The notes beneath the pieces were generated by a model that did not search any database, was not told the origin of the DNA, and worked only from the letters and a program-made list of their open reading frames with translations. A stretch of DNA of 64,000 nucleotides from Paraburkholderia aromaticivorans. Its GTDB lineage: Bacteria > Pseudomonadota > Gammaproteobacteria > Burkholderiales > Burkholderiaceae. Positions 17,044-27,354 of this stretch are shown piece after piece (the first letter of the stretch is position 1; each line of letters begins with the position of its first letter). The stretch covers positions 62,001 through 126,000 of the forward strand of contig NZ_CP022992.1 in assembly GCF_002278075.1 (NCBI RefSeq), in the 5' to 3' direction. A program made the position numbers and the translations under genes.

Positions 17044-18216
17044 TTAGCGCATGTTGCCAGTGTGCCCCAGCGAATAACGCCCGGGTTGTGGCCAGACCGC
17101 GAGGCCGTGCGGTTCCATGCCGACCGGAATGGACTTTACCGAACCGGTGGCGGTGTCGATTGCATAGACCACGTCGTCGAACCGTCCCGACAGCCATAAC
17201 AGCTTGCCGTTTCCGCTGACGTTGCCCATGTCCGGACTGCCGCCGCCGGGAATCGGCCAGTTCGCGACGACCTTGCGCGTCGCGAAGTCGATCACCGACA
17301 CACTGCCCTTACCGTGGCGCGGTCCGTGAACGAGATTGGATCCGCGATTGGCGACATACAGCTTCGTGCCGTCGCGGCTTGGGTACAGCCCGTGGGTGCC
17401 GACGCCGGTCTTCACGAAGCCGACCTTCGTGAAGCTTTCGCCATCGACCAGGTAGACACCATCGGCCATCATGTCGGCGACATAGAACACCTTGCCGTCA
17501 GGCGAGACACGAATGTCCTGCGGCATGCCCTTCTTGTCGAGCTGAAGGTAGCCCACGACCTTGCGGTTGACGAGATCGATCTTGGCCAGCTTCCCGCCGA
17601 ATTCGCAGGTGAAAAGCACGTACTTGCCATCAATGGAAAAGTCCGCGTGATTGATCCCCTTGCACTGCGGCACATCGAGGCTCGATTTAAGCGCCATCGT
17701 GTGCGGATCGCGAAAATCGAGGCGCGCGTGCGCTTCCGCGACGACGATGGCCTCCTTGCCGTCCGGCGTGAAATACATGTTGTAGGGGTCGTCGACCATG
17801 ACTTCCTTGCCGGGCTTGCCCGTCTTCGGATCGATCGGCGTCAGGCTGCCGTCGGGGCGGCCTTCGGCATTGTTGGCTACCCACAGGGTCTGCAGGTCCC
17901 ATGACGGAACGACGTGCTGCGGGCTGTAGCCGACGGGAAACCGGTCGACGACCTTGTACGTGGCCGGATCGATCACATAGACGTCGTTAGAGCGCAGGTT
18001 GGGCACGTAGATGCGCGGCAATGCGCCGGCCACCGCCGGGCTGAGGTGGCCGGCGCCGGCGTCGCTATACAGGTTGCCAGGATTCACGACCGGTGGCATG
18101 CCGGCCACCGTGGCAACAGCCGGCGCTGCGGATGCGGCGCAAGCAACCCACAAACCGGCCAACGCAACGCTGACCGACGATACAAGGCGCGACAGACGAC
18201 GGGAACACACATGCAT
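17044..18216 (-). CDS. Secreted YncE-like beta-propeller protein
   Basis: 390 residues from ATG 18216; the frame could start at TTG 18234 but the signal peptide (LVSSVSVALAGLWVACAASA) begins after the ATG. The rest is a YVTN-type seven-bladed propeller with repeats such as IYVPNLRSNDVYVIDPATYK, LYVANRGSNLVHG and GSVSVIDFATRKVVANWPI. Such periplasmic proteins bind ligands or DNA, or support metal/quinone enzymes; no catalytic residues are visible. It lies 59 bp downstream of the creatininase-like gene on the same strand and is probably cotranscribed with it. Confidence 0.82.
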   Translation of the reverse strand: MHVCSRRLSRLVSSVSVALAGLWVACAASAAPAVATVAGMPPVVNPGNLYSDAGAGHLSPAVAGALPRIYVPNLRSNDVYVIDPATYKVVDRFPVGYSPQHVVPSWDLQTLWVANNAEGRPDGSLTPIDPKTGKPGKEVMVDDPYNMYFTPDGKEAIVVAEAHARLDFRDPHTMALKSSLDVPQCKGINHADFSIDGKYVLFTCEFGGKLAKIDLVNRKVVGYLQLDKKGMPQDIRVSPDGKVFYVADMMADGVYLVDGESFTKVGFVKTGVGTHGLYPSRDGTKLYVANRGSNLVHGPRHGKGSVSVIDFATRKVVANWPIPGGGSPDMGNVSGNGKLLWLSGRFDDVVYAIDTATGSVKSIPVGMEPHGLAVWPQPGRYSLGHTGNMR

Positions 18217-18275
18217 GGCAAATTCCGTTATCAAGTGAAGGAGTAACTGAAAGCAAGGACTGGATGCCGGCGAAC

Positions 18276-19094
18276 TTACTGACGGCCGGCAGTCTCTTTT
18301 TTGACCGCATCGATTGTGCGCGATACGATCGCATCAGTGCCCAGCTGACCGATTTCGGCGCTTGAGCGACGCGGGTCGCCACCATAGACGCCGTCGGCAG
18401 GCCCGAGTTTCGGGCCGTTGCGCAGGCGCTCAAGGCGCACCATCTGCGGGGCGACGGCCAGCAGCAGCGACGTATCCGCAAGTCCCGCGTGGGTGCCGAT
18501 CTCGTCGTCGCGATAGCCGTGCTGGCGCAGGATCTGCGCGTAACCGTCGGAGCTCGCAGAGTAGTACTCCGGCGGCACGAATGCGCGGGCACCCGAGCCG
18601 GCCCAGGTCTTGTTGAGCTGGGCGACCGCCCGCCTGATGTCGTTCTGATAGCCACCGTGATCACCGAGAAAAACGATGTTCGTGAACCCGTGCACCTTGA
18701 AGCTGTTCGCTGCCGACTCCAGCGTTTTCTCGAACACGTCGTCGGGCACGGTGATGGTCCCTGGAAAGCGCATATGCGAGGTCGGCGGTGCGTAGCCTCC
18801 TTCGGGCACGTACGCGATAACCGGCGCGACGAGCGCGTTGCCGAGGCCCTCTGCAATACGCTGGGACAGCACCTTCACCCGCGCATTGTGCTTGCCGAGC
18901 GCAACATCGGGCCCGCTTTGTTCGGTCCCGCCGATGGGGATGATGATGGTGGTCTTGCCTGCGTGAATCTGATCGCGCAGCTCGGTCCAGGTCAGATCCT
19001 CAAGTTGCACCGTTTTTGGCGTCTGTGCGAGGACGGTCTGGGTAGTGACAAGCAAAATGACGGAAGCGAAAGCTCGCCGTAGGGTGAAGCGCAT
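18276..19094 (-). CDS. Secreted creatininase-family amidohydrolase
   Basis: 272 residues. N-terminal signal RRAFASVILLVTTQTVLAQ (cut near 23), unusual for a family that is mostly cytosolic. Creatininase fold with metal ligands in IIIPIGGTEQSGPDVALGKH (Glu, Asp, His), FLGDHGGYQNDI (Asp/His) and the DEIGTHAGLADTS block (Glu, His). The family hydrolyses cyclic amides such as creatinine or formamido intermediates in cofactor synthesis; which substrate is used in the periplasm is unknown. Pairs with the propeller gene downstream. Confidence 0.82.
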   Translation of the reverse strand: MRFTLRRAFASVILLVTTQTVLAQTPKTVQLEDLTWTELRDQIHAGKTTIIIPIGGTEQSGPDVALGKHNARVKVLSQRIAEGLGNALVAPVIAYVPEGGYAPPTSHMRFPGTITVPDDVFEKTLESAANSFKVHGFTNIVFLGDHGGYQNDIRRAVAQLNKTWAGSGARAFVPPEYYSASSDGYAQILRQHGYRDDEIGTHAGLADTSLLLAVAPQMVRLERLRNGPKLGPADGVYGGDPRRSSAEIGQLGTDAIVSRTIDAVKKETAGRQ

Positions 19095-19499
19095 CCTGAA
19101 TCCTCGAAGGAAGGTGTGTGAGTATCGGGGAGCAGTTTACGGGAGCCCGGCCGACAAGGGAACGACTCTTCCGTGATCGCGCTCAATTCGCTCGCTGATG
19201 ACTGGATCGCTTGCACTGGCGTGTACCGCTGCGCGGCCGGGTGGTGTGTGCGCGAAAGGTAACCGCGGGCAATGGTCAAGCGCCTTCGAACTCGGCCTCA
19301 CGACGAATGGCGTTGCGATACGTAGTCCGCGCGATCAGCCGTGATTTCCGGCGTGTCGGACACGACAGCGCGGCTGGCTTTTACCTTGCGGTACCGCGCT
19401 GTGCCTTTCCGCCACCGGTCAGTGAGGCTGTCAACCGGAAACAGCTGTTTCGAGCGCACGGCTTACACTACGAGCCGCTTTAACTGGAGGCGGACATGC
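19095..19499. other. Intergenic region with no recognised feature
   Basis: About 405 bp between the 3' end of the copper ATPase gene and the creatininase-like start, which must contain the latter's promoter. I see no repeat or box I can support. Confidence 0.5.
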
Positions 19500-21905
19500 C
19501 TAGACTTTCGCCGCCCGCAGCCGGAGCGCATTCCCGATCACCGACACGGAACTCAACGCCATCGCGGCGCTCGCGATAATGGGGCTGAGCAGGATGCCCA
19601 GCCACGGATAGAGAACGCCGGCGGCGATCGGGATGCCGATCACGTTGTAGGCAAACGCGAAAAACAGGTTTTGCCGGATGTTCTTCATCGTGCCGACGCT
19701 CAGTGCGCGCGCTTTCGCGATGCCGCGCAGGTCGCCCTTGACGAGCACCACGCGTGCGCTGCTCATCGCGACATCCGTCCCGGTTCCCATCGCAATACCG
19801 ACATTGGCTTGCGCAAGGGCAGGTGCATCGTTGACACCATCGCCTGCCATCGCGACGACGCGCCCCTGGTTCTGCAACTCCTGGACGTGCTTGTATTTGT
19901 CCTGCGGCAATACGCCCGCTTTGACACCATCGAGCGAGAGCGCCTTTGCAACCGCGTTGGCCGTCACCGGATTATCGCCAGTGAGCATGATGATTTTCAC
20001 GCCGGATGCACGCAGCAGCCGGATTGCCTCCGGCGTCGTGCCTTTGACGGAATCGGCGACTCCGATGCAGCCAGCGGGTTTGCCGTCGACGGCCAGGTAC
20101 ATCACGGTCTGCCCCTGTTCACGCAGCGTTTCGGCCCGCTCGCCCAGCGCGGCCAGGTCGACGAGGTTATCCTCCATCAGCCGCGCGTTCCCGAGCGACA
20201 CGGCGTGGCCGTCGATGTTGCCCGCCACGCCCTTGCCCGGCACCGCCGCGAAATCCCGCACTTCCCGGATCGCCGCACCAGCAGCCTTCGCCCGGGCGAT
20301 GATCGCCTGCGCAAGCGGATGCTCGCTCAGCCCTTCGAGACTCGCCGAGTAAGACAGCACATCAGCCTCCGACATGCCGGCGAGCACTTCGACGGCCTGC
20401 ACCTGCGGCTTGCCTTCGGTCAACGTGCCGGTCTTGTCTACCACCAGGGTGTCGACCTTTTCCATCAGTTCGAGCGCCTCCGCATCCTTGATCAGCACTC
20501 CCTCCTTCGCACCCCGGCCGACACCGACGATGATCGACACGGGTGTCGCCAGTCCAAGTGCACACGGACACGCGATGATCAGGACGCTGATCGCGACCAC
20601 CAGCGCGTGCGCTAGCGCGGGCGCCGGGCCAACGAGTGCCCACACCGCGAATGACAACGCAGCGATCCCCAGGACCGCGAGCACGAACCATCCGGACACC
20701 TTGTCGGCCAGCTTCTGGATCGGGGCGCGCGAGCGGCCCGCGTCAGCCACCATCTGAACGATCCTCGCGAGCAACGTCTCGGCGCCCACCTTTTCCGCGC
20801 GCATCACGAACGAACCAGTCTGGTTCACGGTAGCACCCGTCACCTTGCTGGCGGGTCCCTTCTCGGCCGGTATCGACTCACCGGTAATCATCGACTCGTC
20901 GATGCTCGACTGACCTTCAATAACCACGCCATCAACCGGCACCTTCGAGCCGGGCTTCACGCGCAGCACATCGCCGACTGCCACGGCGTCGAGTCCCACT
21001 TCCTCTTCGGTGCCGTCCGCGTTGACCCGAAACGCCGTGTTCGGCGCAAGACTGAGCAGATCCCGGATCGCGCTCGACGTGCGTGACCGGGCGCGCAGCT
21101 CGAGCACCTGGCCGAGCAGAATCAGCGTCACGATCACTGACGCCGCTTCGAAGTAGAGTGGAAGGTCGTTTCCCTGCCGGAAAGCCTGCGGCAATTGCGC
21201 AGGAAAGAACAAGGCGAAGAGGCTGAAAGCATAGGCGACCGCCACACCCAGCCCGATCAGGCTGAACATGTTGAGTTGCCACGTCACGAACGAGCGCCAG
21301 CCGCGTTCCAGAAACGGCCATCCAGCCCATAGCACGACGGGCGTCGCCAGCAGCGCCTGTGCACACTGGGCCCAGGTTACCGACATCAGATGCGGCCAGG
21401 CCAGATTGGCACCCAGGCGATTGATGAGTGCGCCGAGGTCAAGCGAGGGCAGCATAGCGCCCGTCGTGATCCACAGGAGCGGGATCGACAACACCAGCGC
21501 AACCCAGAACCGGCGTGTCATCGATTCCAGTTCGGGATTGCGCTCCCCGGTGGCCGCCGGCATGACGGGCTCGAGCGTCATGCCGCAGATCGGGCAGTTA
21601 CCAGGAGCCGGTTGGCGTACCTGCGGGTGCATCGGGCAGGTATAAACGACGCCGGGTTTTCTTACGGGCGCCGGCTGGGGGCGGTCCGATACATGAACGT
21701 ATTTCGTTGGCTCCGCCCGAAAGGCATCGCCGCACTTTGTACTGCAAAAATAGTAGGTTGTCCCTTTGAATTCGATGGAGCGCGCGGTGGCTGAACTGAC
21801 GCGCATTCCGCAAACGGGATCGGTGACATCCTCCTTCGCCGCCTCTATGGCGCCTCCGGCGGGCGCTTCCGGGTGGGAGTGATGGGCAATATGTTCGTCT
21901 TGCAT
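19500..21905 (-). CDS. copA: Copper-exporting P1B-type ATPase (CopA-like) with YHS N-terminus
   Basis: Inner-membrane Cu(I) pump, about 801 residues from ATG 21905 (GGAG 6 bp upstream). In place of CxxC HMA domains the N-terminus has a His-rich segment, a YHS domain ([10 protein letters not shown] to YFCSTKC, about 27-70) and a heavy-metal-binding block [20 protein letters not shown]. Then the P1B core: TM segments, the TGES phosphatase loop, the CPC motif in [13 protein letters not shown], phosphorylation site DKTGTLT, SEHPLA nucleotide motif, and [14 protein letters not shown]-terminal helix [16 protein letters not shown]. Length normal. Probably takes over for the deleted copA at 10429. 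Divergent from the ABC1 kinase gene. Confidence 0.93.
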   Translation of the reverse strand: MQDEHIAHHSHPEAPAGGAIEAAKEDVTDPVCGMRVSSATARSIEFKGTTYYFCSTKCGDAFRAEPTKYVHVSDRPQPAPVRKPGVVYTCPMHPQVRQPAPGNCPICGMTLEPVMPAATGERNPELESMTRRFWVALVLSIPLLWITTGAMLPSLDLGALINRLGANLAWPHLMSVTWAQCAQALLATPVVLWAGWPFLERGWRSFVTWQLNMFSLIGLGVAVAYAFSLFALFFPAQLPQAFRQGNDLPLYFEAASVIVTLILLGQVLELRARSRTSSAIRDLLSLAPNTAFRVNADGTEEEVGLDAVAVGDVLRVKPGSKVPVDGVVIEGQSSIDESMITGESIPAEKGPASKVTGATVNQTGSFVMRAEKVGAETLLARIVQMVADAGRSRAPIQKLADKVSGWFVLAVLGIAALSFAVWALVGPAPALAHALVVAISVLIIACPCALGLATPVSIIVGVGRGAKEGVLIKDAEALELMEKVDTLVVDKTGTLTEGKPQVQAVEVLAGMSEADVLSYSASLEGLSEHPLAQAIIARAKAAGAAIREVRDFAAVPGKGVAGNIDGHAVSLGNARLMEDNLVDLAALGERAETLREQGQTVMYLAVDGKPAGCIGVADSVKGTTPEAIRLLRASGVKIIMLTGDNPVTANAVAKALSLDGVKAGVLPQDKYKHVQELQNQGRVVAMAGDGVNDAPALAQANVGIAMGTGTDVAMSSARVVLVKGDLRGIAKARALSVGTMKNIRQNLFFAFAYNVIGIPIAAGVLYPWLGILLSPIIASAAMALSSVSVIGNALRLRAAKV

Positions 21906-22239
21906 GGGAACTCCACTCAAGGGTCAGTGCGCGTGCCTCACAGGCGCCTCAACCGGGCTGCTGGCCGGGGGCGTAGCGTGTACTTCTCGCAGTCTAGCCA
22001 TGCTTGCCCGAATTCGCGCTCTGCTATGGCGCCAGGCGACAACCCGTAGCGGCAAAATTTCCGCGCGTTGCGCAGCCTGCTGCGATCGGGCAACCCGGCA
22101 TGCTTCGGAATTGTCCACCTCAATTGCCCCTTCAGCTTGACCCACATCAAGCCGGTGATGGCCGAACCCACTAGCCTGTAGTCGTATTGTAGGAATGTGT
22201 GACGCGCAGGCGTAGTGCGTTGGGGGAGTCTGCAAATCA
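21906..22239. other. Divergent promoter region between copA and the ABC1 kinase gene
   Basis: No gene. Holds an FNR-like box (22137-22150) and a -10-like TAGCCT at 22172-22177. I did not find a clear CueR operator for the copA side. Confidence 0.4.
22137..22150 (+). promoter_or_regulatory. FNR/ANR-type box before the ABC1 kinase gene
   Basis: TTGAC-CCAC-ATCAA, one base off consensus. TAGCCT at 22172-22177 is within a base of the class II activator distance, the same geometry as the box at 33758-33771. Confidence 0.5.
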
Positions 22240-22339
22240 AATGAACGATGTAAACGACCACTTATCCCGACGCCGCGCGCCTGTTGTGGGAAGACTCGCT
22301 CCTCACGCCGATGTGCAAGCGCAAGCGCGGAGAAATCTG

Positions 22340-24040
22340 ATGAGCTCTGTGACGCATTCGAGTCTCCCCAATGGGGGAAACGGTGGACTGGGCTCCCCGG
22401 AGTTGCCGCGGTTCGCGCACATCATGCGCGCCTTCATCGAAGCAGGTTGGGCGCATTACGTGCAGCGGCTGCACCTCGGGCGGAACGTGTCGGGCATCGC
22501 TTCACAGGCGGGGCACACCAGCGATGATGATGCGAAGCGATTTCGGGAAACGCTCGAACGGCTTGGGCCTGCATTCGTCAAGTTTGGTCAGCTCCTGAGT
22601 CTGCGGCGCGACATGCTCCCGGAGATTTACATCGAGGAGTTACAGAAACTTCAGGACAACGTCGCACCATTTTCCGGTGCGCAAGCGCGTGCCATTGTCG
22701 AGTCCGGGCTGGGCAGGCCGGTTCACGAACTATTTCTCGAATTTGACGAGTCGCCTCTTGCGGCCGCGTCGATTGGTCAGGTTCACGCGGCCCGCCTCTT
22801 CGACGGCACCAGTGTCGTCGTCAAGGTGCAGCGCCCAGGTATCGAGCCGATTATTCAGGCTGATCTAAACGTCTTGCGCTTTCTGGCACGGCGGCTGGAA
22901 CGATATGTGCCCGAGAGCCGGCGGTTCGGACCACTGGATCTCGTCGAGGAGTTCGCCCAGATCATCACGGAAGAACTGGACTATCGAACCGAAGGACGCA
23001 ATGGCGACCATCTGAGAGAGGATTTACAGGACGATCCCGGTGTGTTTGTGCCCCGCATCTACTGGGACTTCACCAGTTCGCGTGTGCTGACGATGGAGCG
23101 AAGCCTGGGGCACAAGATGGCCGAGCAGACAGACGCTGACCCGGCGGATCGAAAACGGCTTGCCGCAAATCTGATGGCATCGTTCCTGAAGCAGGTGTTC
23201 GAGCACGGTTTCTTCCACGGCGATCCGCACCCCGGCAACGTGTTTGTCCGTGCCGATGGCCGATTGTGTTTCCATGATTTCGGCATCATGGGACGGCTAT
23301 CTGCGCACGATCAGGAGTCGCTCGGACAACTCATCCTGGCCGTCGGTTCCGCAGACGTTCCGTGGATGGTAGATGCCTACTTCGACATGGGCGTTGCTGC
23401 CAGTGAGGTCAATCGGGAAGCCTTTACCCGCGATGTTTACGGTGCGCTTGGCGCGTACTATGAGGCGGCCGGAAAAGGGTATTCGTTCGGCGAAATCGTG
23501 CGCCAGTTCGCGCACCTCAGCCAGCGGCATCAGATTCGTTTGCCACGGCAGTTTTTGCTTGTTTCGAAGGCGTTCATGCTCGTCGAATCACAGGCCATCA
23601 CACTCGATGCGAGCTTCAACGCGATAAAGGCGTTGCAGGATTACGCACCGCATCTGGTCAGTCGCCGGATTCTGCGGGGATTCACTCCGCTTTCGGAACT
23701 CAGTAGAGGATTCCGCGCACTGCATTCGATACATCACGCGATTGACCGCTTTCCCGACATATTGAACCGGGCGGTCGATGTCCTCGGCAGCGGGACAGCG
23801 ACCGTGCATGTTCAACACGAGCAGTTGCAAGGCCTGGAGAAGCATATTGACCGCGCCAGCAACCGGCTGAGCCTGAGTCTGATCATTGCGAGCATCGTCG
23901 TCGGATCGTCGATTGTCATGGCCTTCCACGGTGGCCCCCACTATGCTGGCATTCCCATCCTGGGCCTCGTCGGTTTTGTCGTCGCCGCCGTCATGGGACT
24001 GGCCTGGGCAATCGCCATCTTGCGGTCCGGAAAATTCTAG
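22340..24040 (+). CDS. ABC1/UbiB-family atypical kinase
   Basis: 566 residues from ATG 22340 (GGAG 7 bp upstream); an in-frame ATG at 22241 would add 33 unconserved residues. ABC1 fold: the KxGQ motif in GPAFVKFGQLLSLR, the A-rich loop AAASIGQVHAA, VVVKVQRPG (Lys), FFHGDPHPGNVF (catalytic loop) and CFHDFGIMG (metal Asp). Two C-terminal transmembrane helices (LSLSLIIASIVVGSSIVM and GIPILGLVGFVVAAVMGLAW). UbiB proteins support ubiquinone synthesis or lipid handling through an ATPase activity. The lone location with an FNR-like box suggests a low-oxygen role, not the housekeeping ubiB. Confidence 0.88.
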   Translation: MSSVTHSSLPNGGNGGLGSPELPRFAHIMRAFIEAGWAHYVQRLHLGRNVSGIASQAGHTSDDDAKRFRETLERLGPAFVKFGQLLSLRRDMLPEIYIEELQKLQDNVAPFSGAQARAIVESGLGRPVHELFLEFDESPLAAASIGQVHAARLFDGTSVVVKVQRPGIEPIIQADLNVLRFLARRLERYVPESRRFGPLDLVEEFAQIITEELDYRTEGRNGDHLREDLQDDPGVFVPRIYWDFTSSRVLTMERSLGHKMAEQTDADPADRKRLAANLMASFLKQVFEHGFFHGDPHPGNVFVRADGRLCFHDFGIMGRLSAHDQESLGQLILAVGSADVPWMVDAYFDMGVAASEVNREAFTRDVYGALGAYYEAAGKGYSFGEIVRQFAHLSQRHQIRLPRQFLLVSKAFMLVESQAITLDASFNAIKALQDYAPHLVSRRILRGFTPLSELSRGFRALHSIHHAIDRFPDILNRAVDVLGSGTATVHVQHEQLQGLEKHIDRASNRLSLSLIIASIVVGSSIVMAFHGGPHYAGIPILGLVGFVVAAVMGLAWAIAILRSGKF

Positions 24041-24042
24041 CT

Positions 24043-25125
24043 TCAGTCAACGTGGAATCCGGGATCACAGTCACTGATCCAGTGCGCAATCTCCGGCCAC
24101 GTGTCGCTGAGGGTGCGGGCACCCATGAACAGGCCGATGTGACCGCCCGGAACCAGCTTTTTCTCGATGCACCCCTTCGGCGTGCCGAGATATTTTTCCG
24201 CATCGAAGACCTGTTCCCTGGTCGTAATATCGTCGTCTTCTCCCGCGAGCAGGTAGACCGGACACGTAATGTCCCGGAGGTTCAGGCGGCGCCCCAGGCC
24301 GATAAAGGTACCCTTCGCGAGCCGGTTCTCCTTGAATAACTGTTCGATGGCCTGGAGGTACCAGCGTCCAGGCAGATCGATCGGATTCTCATACCAGCGT
24401 TCGAAGGTCTCCTCCTTTTTGAGATACAGCGGGTCGTCGATGTGCTCATAGAGGTCGATATGCTGCGTGATGTAATGCTCCTCCGCGTGCATGTTCTTCC
24501 ATCCGTCGAGCATGAATTTGCCGCGCATGAGCCCGCCCCCGAGGGTGACGAGTTCCTCGTAGAACGAGACGGGGTACGTATGTGCCATCCGCTTGACCGG
24601 GCCGTCGCCCGCATCGGTATCGATCGGCGAGCCGGCGAGCACGAGGCTTGCGACCTTGTCGGGAAAACGTGCCGCGTACATCGCCGACATCCACCCGCCC
24701 TGGCACAGGCCGACCAGGTTGACCCGCCCGCCGAGATCGTCGACGCAGACATTGATTTCGGCGAGATACTGGTCGATTTCGAGGTCCTTCATGTCTTCGG
24801 TTGCCGATTTCCAGTCGGTGAGGAAGACGCGATGAAGACCGTTCGCGAGCAGTGTCTCGATGAGGCTTTGGCCCGCGTGGTAGTCAGCGATCATCGCCGT
24901 ATGTCCCGCATAGGGGGCATCGACGATGGTCGGAACTCCGCTGGCGGCCTGCGCGGAATCGGAGTAGTCGCGAAACACCATCGTCCGAAGGTCGAGCAAG
25001 ACGCGATTGGCCGTGGCGAGCCTGGGTTTAAGTTCATAGGTCAGTTTCTCTTCCTCGGCGAGGAACGCGAGGTTCTTCGCATAGAGCTCGACGCCCTGTT
25101 CAACCAGCTGCGCAGCCGCCGTCAT
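24043..25125 (-). CDS. PhaC-like alpha/beta hydrolase (PHA synthase/depolymerase family)
   Basis: About 360 residues. Nucleophile elbow VGLCQGGWMSA with Cys, as in PHA synthases; acid in LLAGEDDDITT, His in VPGGHIGLFMG. Other family blocks: PNRVLLDLRTM-type stretch (ATANRVLLDLRTMVFRDYSD) and FLTDWKSATEDMKD. Acts on hydroxyalkanoate (co)polymers or their CoA esters. The start is uncertain: the ATG at 25125 is the first plausible one, but family-like residues (SVPLFWPM) continue just upstream with no ATG or GTG in range, so the original start may be lost. Ends 2 bp from the convergent ABC1 gene. Confidence 0.78.
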   Translation of the reverse strand: MTAAAQLVEQGVELYAKNLAFLAEEEKLTYELKPRLATANRVLLDLRTMVFRDYSDSAQAASGVPTIVDAPYAGHTAMIADYHAGQSLIETLLANGLHRVFLTDWKSATEDMKDLEIDQYLAEINVCVDDLGGRVNLVGLCQGGWMSAMYAARFPDKVASLVLAGSPIDTDAGDGPVKRMAHTYPVSFYEELVTLGGGLMRGKFMLDGWKNMHAEEHYITQHIDLYEHIDDPLYLKKEETFERWYENPIDLPGRWYLQAIEQLFKENRLAKGTFIGLGRRLNLRDITCPVYLLAGEDDDITTREQVFDAEKYLGTPKGCIEKKLVPGGHIGLFMGARTLSDTWPEIAHWISDCDPGFHVD

Positions 25126-25430
25126 GGGCCAGAACAGCGGGACGCTGATGCCGGCTGAGCTTATGGGGGGTGTTCGAGCGTTTTGGCATTGCTGAGTCTT
25201 CCTCGGAACATGCGCCGGCTTACCGGCCGTAGGCGCAGCTACTGTGGTCGATCCAAAATCCTTCTTCGCCGTACTGATTCGCAAGCAGGCACGCCCCGGA
25301 TCGAGGGAGCGAATATTTCGTGCCAGCTACCAGCCCATGCAGCCGGTTTGACGCATCTACGATGACGCACTGGATCGCGTCAGTCGACGCAAGGCACCCG
25401 GAGTCTTCGATGTGCTCGCAGCTGGACGGC
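25126..25430. other. Gap with a protein-like minus-strand fragment at 25220-25430
   Basis: Minus strand 25430-25220 has an open stretch without a start codon that reads like natural protein (LHGLVAGTKYSLPRSGACLL, then ANQYGEEGFWIDHSSCAYGR and stop). Either a relic or a gene whose start I cannot place. The rest holds nothing recognisable. Confidence 0.3.
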
Positions 25431-25619
25431 TTAGCGTGCGCTCGAGCCGGCCGGCTTTCCTTTGTCGCCGACCTTCCCGGCGTATCGATCGGGCGCCGCC
25501 CGGAATTTGTCGTGGCACGAACCGGAGCAGAAATAGTATTTCTGGCCCTGCCAAACCTCGTTCGCTGCGGCTTTGCCGATTTCAAGCGGCATGCCGCAAA
25601 CCGGATCGGTGACTTGCAT
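25431..25619 (-). CDS. Small YHS-domain protein
   Basis: 62 residues. ATG at 25619 has AGGAGG 8 bp upstream and is preferred to a longer reading. One YHS domain: [15 protein letters not shown] at the N-terminus, then KYYFCSGSCHDKFRAAPDRY. The Cys residues suit metal (Cu or Zn) binding; the same domain forms the N-terminus of the copper ATPase at 19500-21905 and occurs again at 34285-34596. Probably a cytosolic metal chaperone or buffer. Confidence 0.85.
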   Translation of the reverse strand: MQVTDPVCGMPLEIGKAAANEVWQGQKYYFCSGSCHDKFRAAPDRYAGKVGDKGKPAGSSAR

Positions 25620-25686
25620 ATCGGTACCCTCCTGTTCGATAAAAACCATGGCCTCCGCGGCGACCATTTGAGTTACGGCGCGGTGA

Positions 25687-27012
25687 CTACTCCACCTGTT
25701 TTCTACCTTTCACGCGTGGCGCGTCGGACAGTGCGCTTTTCGCGAACGGCGCGTTACCCGGTTTGCCCTGACTGCCGAATCTTGCCTGTGCGAGAAGGCG
25801 AGGAACGCGCACGCTTGCGAGAAGGCCAACGAGAACAACCATGGCTGTCAGCGTGAAGGACGCGTTGGGTATGAAGGCAACGCTGAACAGAACTCCTCCG
25901 CTCACTGAGCCTACCGACTGGCCAAGACTTGCAGCGGCAGTCTGCCAGCCCAGCGCGGCACCTTGCCGTTCGCCGGCGCGGAGCGAGATCCAGTAAGTGG
26001 CGATGGGGGAAATGATCCCGGCGCTGCCCGCAACAAGCGCGACGGCAATTGCCATCGCAAGGCCGCTAGCGGCAAACGGCACGACCGCCAAACTCGCTGC
26101 GAGCATGGCAAGCGCTGGCGTGAGCAACCAGCGGGTGGCCTCCGGCTTGACGAGCGGGGAAAATACAAGCGATTGGACAGTCAGCATAACGAGACTGCAC
26201 TCGGTAAACATGAGCCCTATCTCGGCGGTATTCATGCCGAGAACTTGCGTGCCGCGCAATGAGAGGCCGACTTCGAACGTCCCGACTGCAGCGGCTGTCA
26301 CGAACGAGATGACGAGGAGCCGCAGTAACGTGGCGTGGCCGTCCGGGGAGCCGCCCGATACGTGCGGATCGCCCGCGCGCCCGTTTGCGCTCGGCACAAA
26401 CGCCCAGACCGCCAGCGCGACAGCGAACGCGAGGCCAGAAGTCACAAGGAATGGGGGCCAGTAAGTGCCGGTTTCGCCTGCGCGCGGCAAGAAATTGCGC
26501 GCGACGTGCATCGTCAAGCTGCCCAGCATCGGACCGACCAGGAACCCCGTCGCGCCGGCGATGTTGAGCAGCGCGAAGCGGTGAGCGCGCCATTCCTTCG
26601 ACGGAGCGTGATCGCCAACAAGCGCGTAGACCGCCGGTGCGATCGACGACGCAAACAGGCCGCCGAGCGCGCGTTCAAGGTAGAGCAACGGAAGACTGCT
26701 GACGAGGGCAAAGAGCGCGAGCGTGGCGGCGAATCCTACAAGCCCCAGCAAGATCGCAGGACGGCGCCCACGACGGTCCGCAAACCGGCCCCACAGCGGG
26801 GCAAACAGAAAAAGAGCCAGCGCGTAAGTTCCGGTCAGCAAGCCGGTGTGCCTGGACAACGCGGCGGGATCTGCCGTTGGGACGATCCGTTCAAGCATGC
26901 GGGGCAAAATCGGCAGCAGAAATCCGTACCCGACGGCGATAGCGAACATGGCCAGCAACAACGGGCAAAACATTCGCCACGGCAGCGTCCGTGCAACAGG
27001 ATGTGCGCTCAT
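25687..27012 (-). CDS. Major facilitator superfamily transporter
   Basis: 441 residues with 12 predicted transmembrane helices; the MFS motif A is GRFADRRGRRP in the loop after helix 2, and the first helix has AIAVGYGFLLPILPRML. The central loop (about 205-225) links the two six-helix halves. Looks like the tetracycline/drug:H+ antiporter branch. Substrate unknown. Start at 27012 overlaps the stop of a small frame by ATGA. Follows the phospho/PHA-type stress genes on the same strand. Confidence 0.85.
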   Translation of the reverse strand: MSAHPVARTLPWRMFCPLLLAMFAIAVGYGFLLPILPRMLERIVPTADPAALSRHTGLLTGTYALALFLFAPLWGRFADRRGRRPAILLGLVGFAATLALFALVSSLPLLYLERALGGLFASSIAPAVYALVGDHAPSKEWRAHRFALLNIAGATGFLVGPMLGSLTMHVARNFLPRAGETGTYWPPFLVTSGLAFAVALAVWAFVPSANGRAGDPHVSGGSPDGHATLLRLLVISFVTAAAVGTFEVGLSLRGTQVLGMNTAEIGLMFTECSLVMLTVQSLVFSPLVKPEATRWLLTPALAMLAASLAVVPFAASGLAMAIAVALVAGSAGIISPIATYWISLRAGERQGAALGWQTAAASLGQSVGSVSGGVLFSVAFIPNASFTLTAMVVLVGLLASVRVPRLLAQARFGSQGKPGNAPFAKSALSDAPRVKGRKQVE

Positions 27013-27323
27013 ACCGCCGCCCCAGCCCGACGTCCGGTCGGGGTGCCCAGGATTTCGCTTCGGTCCGCAATTGCCGTGAATCGCGTGTAATCGAGCGCCA
27101 GAGCGATAACGACCATCGGGGCCGAATGTCCGGACATCGCAGGCGCCACGATCTGCGTGCTCAACCGGAAAGGAGACAATGCGCCGTCCGCTCGCAGACG
27201 CGCGATCATCCTGTGCACCCTCCTGCAGACTGCATCGACCGCGCTCACAATGCGCCCTCTCTCATCGCCGCGCCAGTTGAATGGCCGCCGGCGCTTCACC
27301 ATGCTCTGCCGAACGCGTGCCAC
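27009..27323 (-). CDS. Hypothetical protein, doubtful
   Basis: 104 codons ending in an ATGA overlap with the MFS gene, the only argument for it. No signal peptide, domain or convincing ribosome-binding site; N-terminal part is Arg-rich and may be a shadow, the second half (MVVIALALDYTRFTAIADRS) looks more natural. Confidence 0.25.
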   Translation of the reverse strand: MARVRQSMVKRRRPFNWRGDERGRIVSAVDAVCRRVHRMIARLRADGALSPFRLSTQIVAPAMSGHSAPMVVIALALDYTRFTAIADRSEILGTPTGRRAGAAV

Positions 27324-27354
27324 GGCGCCCGGTCCACAACCGCCACGTCAGGAC

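Noticed and set aside
19341..20615. 424-residue plus-strand open frame
   Set aside because: Opposite the P-type ATPase; His/Arg-rich and without family features.
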